Below, piece after piece: positions 6,356 through 12,678 of a DNA stretch of 20,104 bases. The first letter of the stretch is position 1; every line of letters starts with the position of its first letter. Source of the DNA: a virus; IMG/VR virus record IMGVR_UViG_3300050821_009637, positions 1-20,104 of that record; one strand, written 5' to 3'. The position numbers and the translations under genes were made by a program. The notes beneath the pieces were generated by a model, which saw only the letters and a program-made list of their open reading frames with translations, had not been told where the DNA came from and made no database searches.

Positions 6356-6367
6356 ATGGTAAATGGT

Positions 6368-6396
6368 GGAGGGCCTGGTGATATGCCAGGCCCTCC
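6368..6396 (-). terminator. Perfect 11-bp hairpin after the AAA+ gene, possible terminator
   Basis: GGAGGGCCTGG (6368-6378) pairs with CCAGGCCCTCC (6386-6396) around a 7-nt loop, between the AAA+ stop at 6404 and the next start at 6355. The minus-strand sequence after it (ACCATTTACC) lacks a T tract. It is either a weak terminator or an RNA processing or stability element. Confidence 0.5.
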
Positions 6397-6403
6397 TTGT
6401 TGG

Positions 6404-8173
6404 TTATCCTTTGCGTCCCTTGGTCTGTTTCAGGTCGTAGTGGGCTTTCGGAAAGTCCACGAATTGGCACACCTTCCGGATGAGATCAGCAATCTCACCC
6501 TTCTTGTATTCCTTTTTCTTGGACACGGACACTGCAAGCTTGAGCAGCGTCTTGATGTTGCGGCCGCTGATCATCGGGAACTCCTTGGCGAGTGCGGCGA
6601 TTTCCTTGGGGAACAAGTCCACCTGGTAGTTGTCCGCAAGGACCTCCCAGATAAGCTTGGACTGATCCTCACTGGGCAGCTCATATTTGATGTGAGCAAT
6701 GCACCGCGACATGATGGCGTCATCAATTGCGGTGGCACGGTTGCTGGTCATGAACAGAACGCCCCTGTACCGTTCCAGCAGGCGCAGGAACACACCGACT
6801 ATGGCGTTCTGTTGGATGTCGTTCTCGCGTGTCCTGGTATACACGTCGGCCTCGTCAAGTAACAGCAACGCGTTCCAGCGCATGGCGCGCTTGAGCACGA
6901 TGATCAGTTCCTTCTCGAGTTGTTCGTGTGTGATACCGAGCTGCGAGCATTGCACCATGTAGATCGGTATCTTGATCTGCTCGGCGAACACCTCCGCGGT
7001 GAGCGTCTTGCCTGTGCCAGGTTCGCCGGTTGACATGACGATGACACCCCCCGTCTTGCCGCTCACGATGTCGTCCATGATGTTGGTGGCCGTTTCGATC
7101 AGGATGCTGACCAGCTCCTTGGTGTCGGATGGCAGGATCAGCTTCTTCTGGATGTCGGGCGCCCACTCATATTCCTGGAGGCAGTTGATGTGGCACTTGA
7201 TGAAGTCGTCCGAGTCGAAGTCGAAGACCTGGAGGTAGGGGTGAACGGGTAGGACAACTGAGTTGTCGTCCTGCTCGTCAACCTCCTCCGCTTCACCGTC
7301 GTCATCATCGTCCTCTCGGTCGACTTTGACGGGTTTGTCCAGGAGGTCGTACTTTTTCCAGAAGGTACCATTGACGGTACCCTTGGCGACTGACTTGTCG
7401 TCCTCCTCGTCCGGTTCCTCGTCACCGTTCCAATCAATGACAACCCGAGTGGGTTTGCCATCCTTGGTCAGCGAACGCACCTTGACAGTCCTGCTACCCC
7501 ACCAGTCGCTCTTGCCCTGAGCTTCGCAGCGACCGAACGCATTGAACTGCTTGCCGGTCAGCTTGTACGTGTCGAAGAACCGCTTGAGCTCGGTTTCATA
7601 TGTGCCGTAGGACTTTTCCTTTTCAGGGAAAAGCTCAGCCTCCTCAAGCAGGTCGGACACGGTGCGGCGTTCAGCTCCAAGCATATCGTCATTCCAATTG
7701 AATGACGCATTGACGACCGCTTCATCCCGGTACGCGCATACCCTGAGCATGCAGTATGCGGGGGTGTAGTATATCTCCCCGGAGTAACCGCGGTGGCGTT
7801 CCTTTTTGTGCCAGGTGATGCTGTTGACATACCATGGTAGAACCTGGCCGTCGTCAGCACGCATGAACAGCAGGTGGTGTGGCAGGCGCCGGACGAACTC
7901 GATCAATGCGGTCTCGAGCTGTACGGAGTTCTTGATCTTCACACTGTCCGGATCGGCACGCAGGTCCTTCCACATATTGAGGCGACGGGACAGGCCACGG
8001 TTATCCGTTTCGGATACCTTGGCGATCTTGTCGACCTCCTCCTTGCTGACCTTGGTGATGTCGAGAGCTATGTTCTGGAAATCATCCCGGTGGATGATCT
8101 CAGGCACGACCTCGAGAGCTCTTTGGCGACCCAGGGCGGCCACGAGCGAATTGACTTTTAGTTTAATGAGCAT
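6404..8173 (-). CDS. AAA+ ATPase, 589 aa
   Basis: The C-terminal third is a complete AAA+ module: Walker A GEPGTGKT (383-390), Walker B LLLLDEAD (436-443), sensor 1 FMTSNR (Asn478), an arginine-finger-like MSR (Arg490) and a sensor-2-like SGRN (about 536-539). The first about 370 residues are a phage-specific N-domain with no recognised family. It carries two acidic low-complexity patches (about 250-260 and 287-303). AAA+ proteins of this classic clade remodel proteins or complexes, so it may disassemble replication, recombination or capsid complexes. The substrate is unknown. The leader AAATAACCACAC has no Shine-Dalgarno. A perfect hairpin follows the gene. Assignment as an ATPase is certain; the role is not. 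Confidence 0.93.
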   Translation of the reverse strand: MLIKLKVNSLVAALGRQRALEVVPEIIHRDDFQNIALDITKVSKEEVDKIAKVSETDNRGLSRRLNMWKDLRADPDSVKIKNSVQLETALIEFVRRLPHHLLFMRADDGQVLPWYVNSITWHKKERHRGYSGEIYYTPAYCMLRVCAYRDEAVVNASFNWNDDMLGAERRTVSDLLEEAELFPEKEKSYGTYETELKRFFDTYKLTGKQFNAFGRCEAQGKSDWWGSRTVKVRSLTKDGKPTRVVIDWNGDEEPDEEDDKSVAKGTVNGTFWKKYDLLDKPVKVDREDDDDDGEAEEVDEQDDNSVVLPVHPYLQVFDFDSDDFIKCHINCLQEYEWAPDIQKKLILPSDTKELVSILIETATNIMDDIVSGKTGGVIVMSTGEPGTGKTLTAEVFAEQIKIPIYMVQCSQLGITHEQLEKELIIVLKRAMRWNALLLLDEADVYTRTRENDIQQNAIVGVFLRLLERYRGVLFMTSNRATAIDDAIMSRCIAHIKYELPSEDQSKLIWEVLADNYQVDLFPKEIAALAKEFPMISGRNIKTLLKLAVSVSKKKEYKKGEIADLIRKVCQFVDFPKAHYDLKQTKGRKG

Positions 8174-8179
8174 GTGTGG

Positions 8180-8275
8180 TTATTTTGATTTTTGGATTTT
8201 GTGGATCACCGGGAGCAGCACGACAGCGCCGAACCAGGCGAACCACCAGGCGATGTATGGGTTCAGATGCGGCAC
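8180..8275 (-). CDS. Putative membrane micropeptide, 31 aa
   Basis: A GTG at 8275 is preceded by GGAGG with four nt spacing. It opens a 31-residue frame that ends at TAA just before the AAA+ gene and overlaps the end of the upstream gene by 13 nt. The peptide is nearly all hydrophobic (YIAWWFAWFGAVVLLPVI) with a Lys-rich C-terminus, consistent with one membrane span. It could be a chance frame, since it has no ATG, but it fills the only gap here and has an unusually good ribosome-binding site. Confidence 0.45.
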   Translation of the reverse strand: MPHLNPYIAWWFAWFGAVVLLPVIHKIQKSK

Positions 8276-8757
8276 GTGTCCTCCAGGTTCGTGCTGATGT
8301 ACCTGCCGTTGATTCTCAACTTCAGCACACCGTGTTCGCTGCGGGCATGGGTGATGCGCGCTGCCTTGGTATCCTCCGTTGTGTTGCTGTTCTCAAACGA
8401 CCAGTACAACGCACGATGGCGCAGCGCCTGCCGGATCCTCGCCGCGCGTGTCACTGTTGACTCGAGCGACCGCAGCTTGCTTGAGGGGCGCTCAGGCGGT
8501 GGTGAAGCCGGACCGGTACGCGGACGCAGGTGGGGTGGTTGCTTCTCAGGGAAGCTAACACCGCCGCCGTACTTCCGTACCAGGTTCATTTCGTGAAACG
8601 ACCGGCGCACGGCACGGTCGTCCACGGGTTTTATAGGATCATCAATGACGATGTACGATGCTCTGTTTCCTTCGATGACTGGAGGCTTGGCGGGTTGTGA
8701 TCCGCTCAAGGCCTTCCGTTTCGCTAGCTTTTTCTGCTGTCGTAGGTTTAGGCTCAT
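8263..8757 (-). CDS. Hypothetical basic protein with TerL-like DDPIKP motif, 164 aa
   Basis: A basic N-terminus (LRQQKKLAKRKAL) leads into SYIVIDDPIKPVDDRAVRR (about 34-52). This resembles the 'iiiDDPikp.da' signature in the nuclease/ATPase junction of large terminase subunits. The rest is not terminase-like: a Pro-rich linker (PEKQPPHLRPRTGPASPPPERP) and a C-terminal Arg-rich region. At 164 residues it is far too short for a large terminase and has no Walker A. It could be a chance match or a relic fragment. The leader is A-rich (AACAACAAAACAAAAAC) without Shine-Dalgarno. Confidence 0.7.
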   Translation of the reverse strand: MSLNLRQQKKLAKRKALSGSQPAKPPVIEGNRASYIVIDDPIKPVDDRAVRRSFHEMNLVRKYGGGVSFPEKQPPHLRPRTGPASPPPERPSSKLRSLESTVTRAARIRQALRHRALYWSFENSNTTEDTKAARITHARSEHGVLKLRINGRYISTNLEDTCRI

Positions 8758-8773
8758 GTTTTTGTTTTGTTGT

Positions 8774-8986
8774 TTACTGACACTGACGAAATTTGAAAAG
8801 CTTGGGATGATCCAGCATCATCCTTATTAGTAGCCGGACAGGACCGGGTATGGGATTACCGTGCTCCCAACCACGAACAGACTGCTCAGTTGTGCCGAGT
8901 ATCTCAGCAAGTCGCTTTTGGGTTATGTCGTAACGCTCCCTGATGTCCAGTAATCGGTATCGGAATTTATCGTTGGTATTTTTCAT
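8774..8986 (-). CDS. XRE/Cro-family helix-turn-helix regulator, 70 aa
   Basis: Residues about 10-50 match the classic XRE fold: a first helix (YRLLDIRERYD), then ITQKRLAEILGTTEQSVRGWEHGNPIP. The TQKRLAEILG and TEQSVRGWE pair is the recognition HTH. A C-terminal helix (VRLLIRMMLDHPKLF) may dimerise. The layout is also seen in antitoxin-type regulators, but no partner toxin is recognised beside it. Its ATG overlaps the stop of the upstream gene (ATGA), so it is expressed with it. It probably represses a phage promoter; the target is unknown. Confidence 0.85.
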   Translation of the reverse strand: MKNTNDKFRYRLLDIRERYDITQKRLAEILGTTEQSVRGWEHGNPIPGPVRLLIRMMLDHPKLFKFRQCQ

Positions 8987-9489
8987 GTGACGACGCGCGG
9001 CGCAAGGCCGGGGTTCCTCACCGTTTCAAGTAGGGCAATGCACTCAGCGACCAGATCAGCCGGTTGCAGGTCCTGGCGCTTCAGGTGTATCGTGCATCCC
9101 ATCCGGTAATTGTAGCACAGCAGTTCGCCACCACTCTTGTCGAGGCGGTCCACGATCAGCACGCGGTCCTCACCGCATTGCACGTTCATGTACCGGTTGG
9201 CAACCTGCTTCACAATGACGAGTGGCTTCACGTTCTTTGCGGGTTTGGCTGGGGCTGGTGCGTCGTCATCGTCGTCTAACAGGCCCTTGGGTGGCCCCTT
9301 GCGTGCAGCCATGTCGATATGCGGGGGTCCTACCCTCCGAGTTGGTGCGATGATTGGGTTGTCATCATCGTCATCCAGCAGTCCTTTCGGGGGACCCTTA
9401 GGCCGGTTCTTGGGCCTATGAAGCACAATCGCCGCATTTACGCGGCGCATTGCAATACGATCCTTTTGAGTGATTTGCTTTTTGTTCAT
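8983..9489 (-). CDS. Hypothetical protein with twin KGPPKGLLDDDDD motifs, 168 aa
   Basis: The start at 9489 (MNKKQITQKD) was chosen because it lies one nt after the upstream stop. A 212-residue reading from 9621 would overlap that gene almost completely. A basic N-terminus is followed by two copies of KGPPKGLLDDDDD (about 31-43 and 64-76), each in a Pro-rich linker. The C-terminal half (about 85-165) looks globular with beta strands (KPLVIVKQV, RVLIVDRLD) and a Cys-containing CYNYRMGC. The twin motif may be a short peptide docked by a partner. Acidic runs also occur in the SSB and the AAA+ ATPase. Function unknown. ATGA overlap with the XRE gene. Confidence 0.75.
   Translation of the reverse strand: MNKKQITQKDRIAMRRVNAAIVLHRPKNRPKGPPKGLLDDDDDNPIIAPTRRVGPPHIDMAARKGPPKGLLDDDDDAPAPAKPAKNVKPLVIVKQVANRYMNVQCGEDRVLIVDRLDKSGGELLCYNYRMGCTIHLKRQDLQPADLVAECIALLETVRNPGLAPRVVT
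9258..9402. repeat. Direct repeat encoding the twin poly-Asp motifs
   Basis: Two 39-nt stretches (about 9262-9300 and 9364-9402) encode the same 13-residue motif within one gene. They differ at several synonymous positions, which indicates an old internal duplication kept by selection on the protein. Confidence 0.6.
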
Positions 9490-9490
9490 A

Positions 9491-9682
9491 TTACCATTTC
9501 GGTTCCGCTGCTGTGCGTTCCTTGTTCGACCGTAGATCGAACGTCTGTGAGTTGGGTTGATCGGGGTTTTGCCTGGGCGCGTACACGTTGCAGCGTGCAC
9601 CTCCGTTAAGGAGGAACACACGGTGAACGATGGGAGCGGGACCCTCGTCCTCCTCCCAAAATGTTGAGCGTTTGTTTTTCAT
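9491..9682 (-). CDS. Hypothetical protein, 63 aa
   Basis: This short polar protein (MKNKRSTFWEEDEG, then VHRVFLLNGGARCNVYAP) has no recognised domain and no membrane segment. It ends one nt before the next start, and its leader carries the GGACGACTATA motif. Reality is supported mainly by this packing and by an ATG following the shared leader motif. Confidence 0.6.
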   Translation of the reverse strand: MKNKRSTFWEEDEGPAPIVHRVFLLNGGARCNVYAPRQNPDQPNSQTFDLRSNKERTAAEPKW

Positions 9683-9693
9683 GTGATCAGTTG

Positions 9694-9704
9694 TATAGTC
9701 GTCC
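9694..9704 (-). other. Intergenic GGACGACTATA motif, copy 3
   Basis: Identical over 11 nt to the copy at 3892. GGACGAC lies 15 nt before the next ATG, and 3 nt after the TGA of the upstream gene. Confidence 0.35.
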
Positions 9705-9707
9705 GTT

Positions 9708-10097
9708 TCAGTTGATTACCCGGATGAGCGTGCCTTGGTAGTTGCTTTCAGTGATGACGGTGGGATCCTCGCGGTCGTTGTTGTCACCCTTGGTGACCCA
9801 CTTGCCAAACATGTTCTTCCGGACAATGCGGTGGATGACGAAATCGCATCGCACGTCATTATGTCCTGGAGGGCAAGGAAACCAACCGGGGTTGGCGTAT
9901 TGAACAATCATTCCGACCCTTAGGTCCTTGAACGGAATGCGAACCAGCCACACGTCCTTGCCCGCAAGGGGTCCCATCGAGTGTGTGTAGTTCCAAATAT
10001 GCGCTGTGTAGATTTCCCAATCAGCGCGCTGTGTGGTCGCGGCATGGAGGGAGGTCGTCAGGATGACGGCGAGTATTGCTGTTTTGAATGCGTTCAT
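9708..10097 (-). CDS. Exported S26B-like (signal-peptidase fold) protein, 129 aa
   Basis: A signal peptide is clear: MNAFKTAILAVILTTSLHA with likely cleavage near residue 19-20. The mature part has a Ser-Met-x-Pro motif (HSMGPL, Ser40). It also has a GMIVQY strand, VIHRIV (His89) and TKGDNN (about 102-107) followed by QGTLIRVI. This order matches the S26 signal peptidase fold. The VHR-type His, where bacterial enzymes have Lys, fits the S26B Ser-His form known from archaea, eukaryotes and some Gram-positives. Two Cys (75 and 84) could form a disulfide outside the cytoplasm. Most S26 proteins are membrane-anchored, whereas this one appears secreted and short. It may cleave phage or host envelope proteins, or be a non-catalytic relative. 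Confidence 0.65.
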   Translation of the reverse strand: MNAFKTAILAVILTTSLHAATTQRADWEIYTAHIWNYTHSMGPLAGKDVWLVRIPFKDLRVGMIVQYANPGWFPCPPGHNDVRCDFVIHRIVRKNMFGKWVTKGDNNDREDPTVITESNYQGTLIRVIN

Positions 10098-10128
10098 GGT
10101 TTTTCCATTAAACGTGGTTGATGTTGTT

Positions 10129-10380
10129 TTACAGGTATGCCGCCTGCTTGGATTGAATCGCTAACAGGGTTGAGTTGGCCTCGTCCTTGGTGGGATATGA
10201 CCCGTACCGAATTTGCCTTGCTTTGGTTCCCTTTGTCAGGGACCGAAATTCGCTTGGGACTCGGACTTCAAATTCGTTCGAGTCCACTTGTTCAATGTAC
10301 GCCTTGCGGGCGCATAGTTCGATATAAGCGCGCTTTGAAAGGCGCTCATATTTGATTCCGTCAATGATTTCGATTTTCAT
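10129..10380 (-). CDS. Hypothetical protein, AP2/integrase-arm-like pattern, 83 aa
   Basis: The C-terminal half (FEVRVPSEF..., then ARQIRYGSYPTKDEANSTLLAIQSKQ) shows beta strands followed by an 'f.T.deA..a...' helix. This pattern is shared by small AP2-like and integrase-arm DNA-binding domains. The match is weak and the DNA-binding idea is inference. ATGA overlap with the upstream gene supports it as a real gene. Confidence 0.65.
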   Translation of the reverse strand: MKIEIIDGIKYERLSKRAYIELCARKAYIEQVDSNEFEVRVPSEFRSLTKGTKARQIRYGSYPTKDEANSTLLAIQSKQAAYL

Positions 10381-10586
10381 GCTGTTTTGATATGTGGGTT
10401 GCTGTCAGTGATTGCTTCCGATCCAATGCTCAGGCGTGTGCCAGCGTACGGTTGATCCTCTGCGACGATGCACGCAACGCGTTCCGGACCTCCCCGGGAC
10501 GCCCTACGTGTCGTCTTGTAAACGATGACCTTGAGCCCCCGAAATGAGGGACTCGCGAGCTTCGTGTCCTTTTTGATCCAGCTCAT
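10377..10586 (-). CDS. Hypothetical protein, 69 aa
   Basis: The start at 10586 (MSWIKKDTK) overlaps the upstream stop as ATGA; a reading from 10619 would overlap the neighbour further. It is a basic, beta-rich small protein (GLKVIVYKTTRRASRGG, RVACIVAEDQ) with no recognised domain. The gene is coupled on both sides. Confidence 0.6.
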   Translation of the reverse strand: MSWIKKDTKLASPSFRGLKVIVYKTTRRASRGGPERVACIVAEDQPYAGTRLSIGSEAITDSNPHIKTA

Positions 10587-10861
10587 GTGGTGTGTATGTT
10601 GGCCACGGTACGGCCGCAAAGGCGTTGATACCGTGACGTTAGGATCCTGGGTTGATATGCGCTCGCATTGATCGTGCGGGTCTTGTGTCCCCGGGTGACT
10701 GTCAGGGTTTCGCGGATCGTGAAGGATTGATCACCCTTCATTCCGATTTCGCGTCCAGGTTGTTCCTCGCAACGGCGGGTGCCGTGGCACTTGGGGGACG
10801 CACCGTAAATGTCCTCCCATATTTCCTCGAAGAACCCGAGTTGCTCGAATTGTGAGTCCAT
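10583..10861 (-). CDS. Hypothetical protein, 92 aa
   Basis: The start at 10861 (MDSQFEQLGFFEEIWEDIYG) is preceded by an A/C-rich leader, CACAAAAACAAACATC. A longer reading from 10978 would run into the upstream gene. The N-terminal helix is acidic, followed by a Cys pair (KCHGTRRCEEQ) and a beta region (FTIRETLTVTRGHKTRTI). No function recognised. Confidence 0.6.
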   Translation of the reverse strand: MDSQFEQLGFFEEIWEDIYGASPKCHGTRRCEEQPGREIGMKGDQSFTIRETLTVTRGHKTRTINASAYQPRILTSRYQRLCGRTVANIHTT

Positions 10862-10889
10862 GATGTTTGTTTTTGTGGGTTGTGGGTGA

Positions 10890-11207
10890 TCAGCACATGA
10901 GATCGTAATGGGGATCCCCCGGGCGCGGGCAAAATGGCTTCCAAGCCTCACGGTGTCCGACCTTTTCGATTTGAACAATTCCCCATTGTGCGTCCGACGT
11001 ACCGTCTTCCTTTAGCTCCGTAGGATCAAATGCCCCTGAACCCGTGGGAAGGGGTGCGCGTTCATGCGAACATCCGGTAAACGTGACAAGGCCGTTGTCA
11101 CGGTAATTTATGTCAAATACCTGACATGATCTGACTTCCGTTCCCTTCCGCATCCTCGTGGTCATCAGGAGGACGTCACCAATTTTGTATGATTCCAGTG
11201 TATTCAT
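10890..11207 (-). CDS. Hypothetical beta-rich protein, 105 aa
   Basis: The N-terminal region (YKIGDVLLMTTRM..., then CQVFDINYRDNGLVTFTGC) suggests a small beta-barrel of the SH3/KOW kind, but the match is only to a general pattern. The rest is Pro/Gly-rich with scattered Cys and no known motif. The leader ACCCACAAAACCACATCAA lacks a Shine-Dalgarno. Confidence 0.65.
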   Translation of the reverse strand: MNTLESYKIGDVLLMTTRMRKGTEVRSCQVFDINYRDNGLVTFTGCSHERAPLPTGSGAFDPTELKEDGTSDAQWGIVQIEKVGHREAWKPFCPRPGDPHYDLMC

Positions 11208-11231
11208 TTGATGTGGTTTTGTGGGTTATGT

Positions 11232-11423
11232 TCAGTACAGGGGAAGGAATGATGCACCGTCAATCTTGTGACGGCGGGCAAAGGCGCGTGCATCCTTCTT
11301 TGTGTTGAACACACTAGCCTTGTCGATTGACGACGTAAACTCAGGATTCATTGTCCACGTCAGACGCATGAAGAATTGTGTTCCCCTCGCGTTTTGAATT
11401 ACGTATGATGTGCGATGTTTCAT
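11232..11423 (-). CDS. Small conserved-looking phage protein, 63 aa
   Basis: The start at 11423 (MKHRTSYVI) was chosen over 11471, which would run back toward the preceding terminator; the shorter form matches the usual size of such proteins. It has two beta strands (SYVIQNARGTQFF), a DKASVFNTKKDARAFARRHKI segment with a short strand then a helix, and a GASFLPLY end. Small proteins with this 'a.vF.tk.dAr.fa' ending are frequent in phages (family memory, not a search). The leader ends TGGAACAACC before ATG, nearly the same as the TGGAAAAACC before the gene at 10097. It is the first gene after the terminator at 11504-11531. Confidence 0.65.
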   Translation of the reverse strand: MKHRTSYVIQNARGTQFFMRLTWTMNPEFTSSIDKASVFNTKKDARAFARRHKIDGASFLPLY

Positions 11424-11472
11424 GGTTGTTCCATTTGTTTGGTTATCGTTGAGTAACATGCTGATAATCATG

Positions 11473-11488
11473 TTCCGGATACACGGAA
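11473..11488. promoter_or_regulatory. Dyad in the leader after the terminator
   Basis: TTCCG-GATACA-CGGAA is a perfect 5-bp dyad about 50 nt before the start at 11423. A promoter for the small-gene unit should lie here, because the terminator closes the unit upstream. A TTGCGA (-35-like) lies beside it but no good -10 is seen. An operator is possible but unproven. Confidence 0.2.
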
Positions 11489-11503
11489 TCGCAATAGCAG
11501 ACC

Positions 11504-11531
11504 CAAAAAAAGGACGGAATAAACCGTCCTT
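11504..11531 (-). terminator. Intrinsic terminator closing the replication block
   Basis: On the minus strand AAGGACGG pairs over 8 bp with CCGTCCTT around a 6-nt TTTATT loop. The stem runs straight into a further six T residues (11504-11509). It lies 30 nt after the nuclease gene and ends the long replication/recombination unit. Confidence 0.92.
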
Positions 11532-11560
11532 AGGTACCTACCAATCAACGACTTACGTTT

Positions 11561-12136
11561 TTACATCCGGAATGCGTCAGGACTGACAGCTTTTAGGAAC
11601 TCACTCAATTGAACCGCACAAACCGTCTGACGTGTGCGGGGCCCCTCTGGCCATCGAACAATGACACGCATCCGGAGGTACAGGTCACAATCCGCCTGCA
11701 GATGATGGCCCTTTTCCCGCAGGTAATGGTCCAAGTGGATCGAAAGGAACACAAGGGCTTCACGCTTGTCCCTGCGTGTGATCAATAGCCAATGCGGGGT
11801 TCCTGCGTGTTGAGCTGCCCGTTCAGCCTGCATGATGAACTGCTCAAACTCGGTTGCTTTGTGCCTGTAGCATCGGTCGAACACATCTGCGAAGGTGGTT
11901 TTGCGGTAGCCACGTTTCAGTTCGATTGTCACACACTTGAGCAGGGGTTGTCCTATGGGATCAACAGCAGCGATGTCACCTGCATGACCGAAGGTTTTCT
12001 TGCCACTTTGCCAACGCACAGTAGCACGGCCACCACTGTTCGATGATCGCCAGAACACATCATCTCGCTTGCCACCTGTCCACCACTTGGACAAGGTCAC
12101 ACACATCAGCCGTTCAAATGATGATCCTTTACCCAT
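11561..12136 (-). CDS. PD-(D/E)XK nuclease, Holliday-junction-resolvase-like, 191 aa
   Basis: From the ATG at 12136 the N-terminus matches the archaeal Hjc-type nuclease layout. It has GKGSSFER (Glu8), VFWRSSNSGGRAT (ligand-like RSSNSGG at about 30-37), HAGDIAAVD (Asp54), and VTIELKRG (Glu72 and Lys74, the ExK pair). The C-terminal about 100 residues are phage-specific. Such enzymes cut branched DNA or trim ends, which fits a place behind the recombination genes and just before the terminator. A start at 12184 would overlap the upstream gene by 56 nt, whereas 12136 overlaps by 8 nt. A restriction-like nuclease of the same fold is the main alternative. Confidence 0.75.
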   Translation of the reverse strand: MGKGSSFERLMCVTLSKWWTGGKRDDVFWRSSNSGGRATVRWQSGKKTFGHAGDIAAVDPIGQPLLKCVTIELKRGYRKTTFADVFDRCYRHKATEFEQFIMQAERAAQHAGTPHWLLITRRDKREALVFLSIHLDHYLREKGHHLQADCDLYLRMRVIVRWPEGPRTRQTVCAVQLSEFLKAVSPDAFRM

Positions 12137-12323
12137 GTTCGTGCTCAAATTTAACACTTCGGACTTCAACAGAGAATCCGTCATGGAATTTCACGATGTC
12201 ACCAGGCCTAGGAATACCAGCAAGTCCCACCCAGTAGAAAAAGTCGGGATAACCCTTCTGACTGTTCGTCATAAGCACCTTGAACCGATTGCCCGTTGAA
12301 TTAATTGGTATTCGTTGAAGCAC
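12129..12323 (-). CDS. Hypothetical beta-rich protein, 64 aa
   Basis: A GTG at 12323 with AAGGA five nt upstream is the preferred start. A GTG at 12341 would overlap the upstream gene by 41 nt. The protein has FKVLMTNS, FFYWVGLAG, GDIVKFHDGFSVEVRSVKF strands, suggesting a small SH3-like barrel. No known function. It overlaps the nuclease gene by 8 nt, so the two may be coupled. Confidence 0.6.
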   Translation of the reverse strand: MLQRIPINSTGNRFKVLMTNSQKGYPDFFYWVGLAGIPRPGDIVKFHDGFSVEVRSVKFEHEHG

Positions 12324-12678
12324 GGCGTTCCTTTTTGTCACGTTCAGTTAACCAATCGAAGTAATCCAATTTCGCTCGGCGCATCTCAGGCCATTTCCTT
12401 TTCACCTGCTGCATTGATCGCCCTAGGATTTTGCCGATGTCTGCGGGTGACCGTCCACATTGGACCTTCATGTATTGCAGGATGGATTCTTCACGCAGAG
12501 TCCAATCCCCATCATCGAACCCACCCCAGTCGGGTTTGAACGGACGCTTGCCCTTTAAGATGTCATCAATGGTGTTCCACAATTCGCTGAATTCAACCTT
12601 GAGTGTCTTAGCGATGAATTGCTTTGGACATCCCCTGATGTAAAGCCAAACCGCCGATCTAATGTCTTCTTCTTTCAC
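12301..12678 (-). CDS. Myb/SANT-like HTH protein, 125 aa
   Basis: The start is a GTG at 12678, overlapping the end of the 5'-nuclease gene by 20 nt. There are two helical domains. The first, at about 5-40, runs from IRSAVWLYIRGCPKQFIAKTL to a second helix (ELWNTIDDIL). The second, at about 58-100, has WTLREESILQYM, SPADIGKILGRSMQQVKRKW, the tryptophan-spaced three-helix pattern of Myb/SANT-like domains. It probably binds DNA. It may regulate the local unit or assist the nuclease genes on either side; neither is shown. Confidence 0.65.
   Translation of the reverse strand: MKEEDIRSAVWLYIRGCPKQFIAKTLKVEFSELWNTIDDILKGKRPFKPDWGGFDDGDWTLREESILQYMKVQCGRSPADIGKILGRSMQQVKRKWPEMRRAKLDYFDWLTERDKKERRASTNTN

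Noticed and set aside
6356-6862. Plus-strand 168-residue frame
   Set aside because: It is the exact antisense of the AAA+ module, with no recognisable domain.
8983-9621. Long N-terminal extension of the twin-motif protein (212 aa)
   Set aside because: The extra 44 residues come from the overlapped upstream gene; the start at 9489 fits the gene packing.
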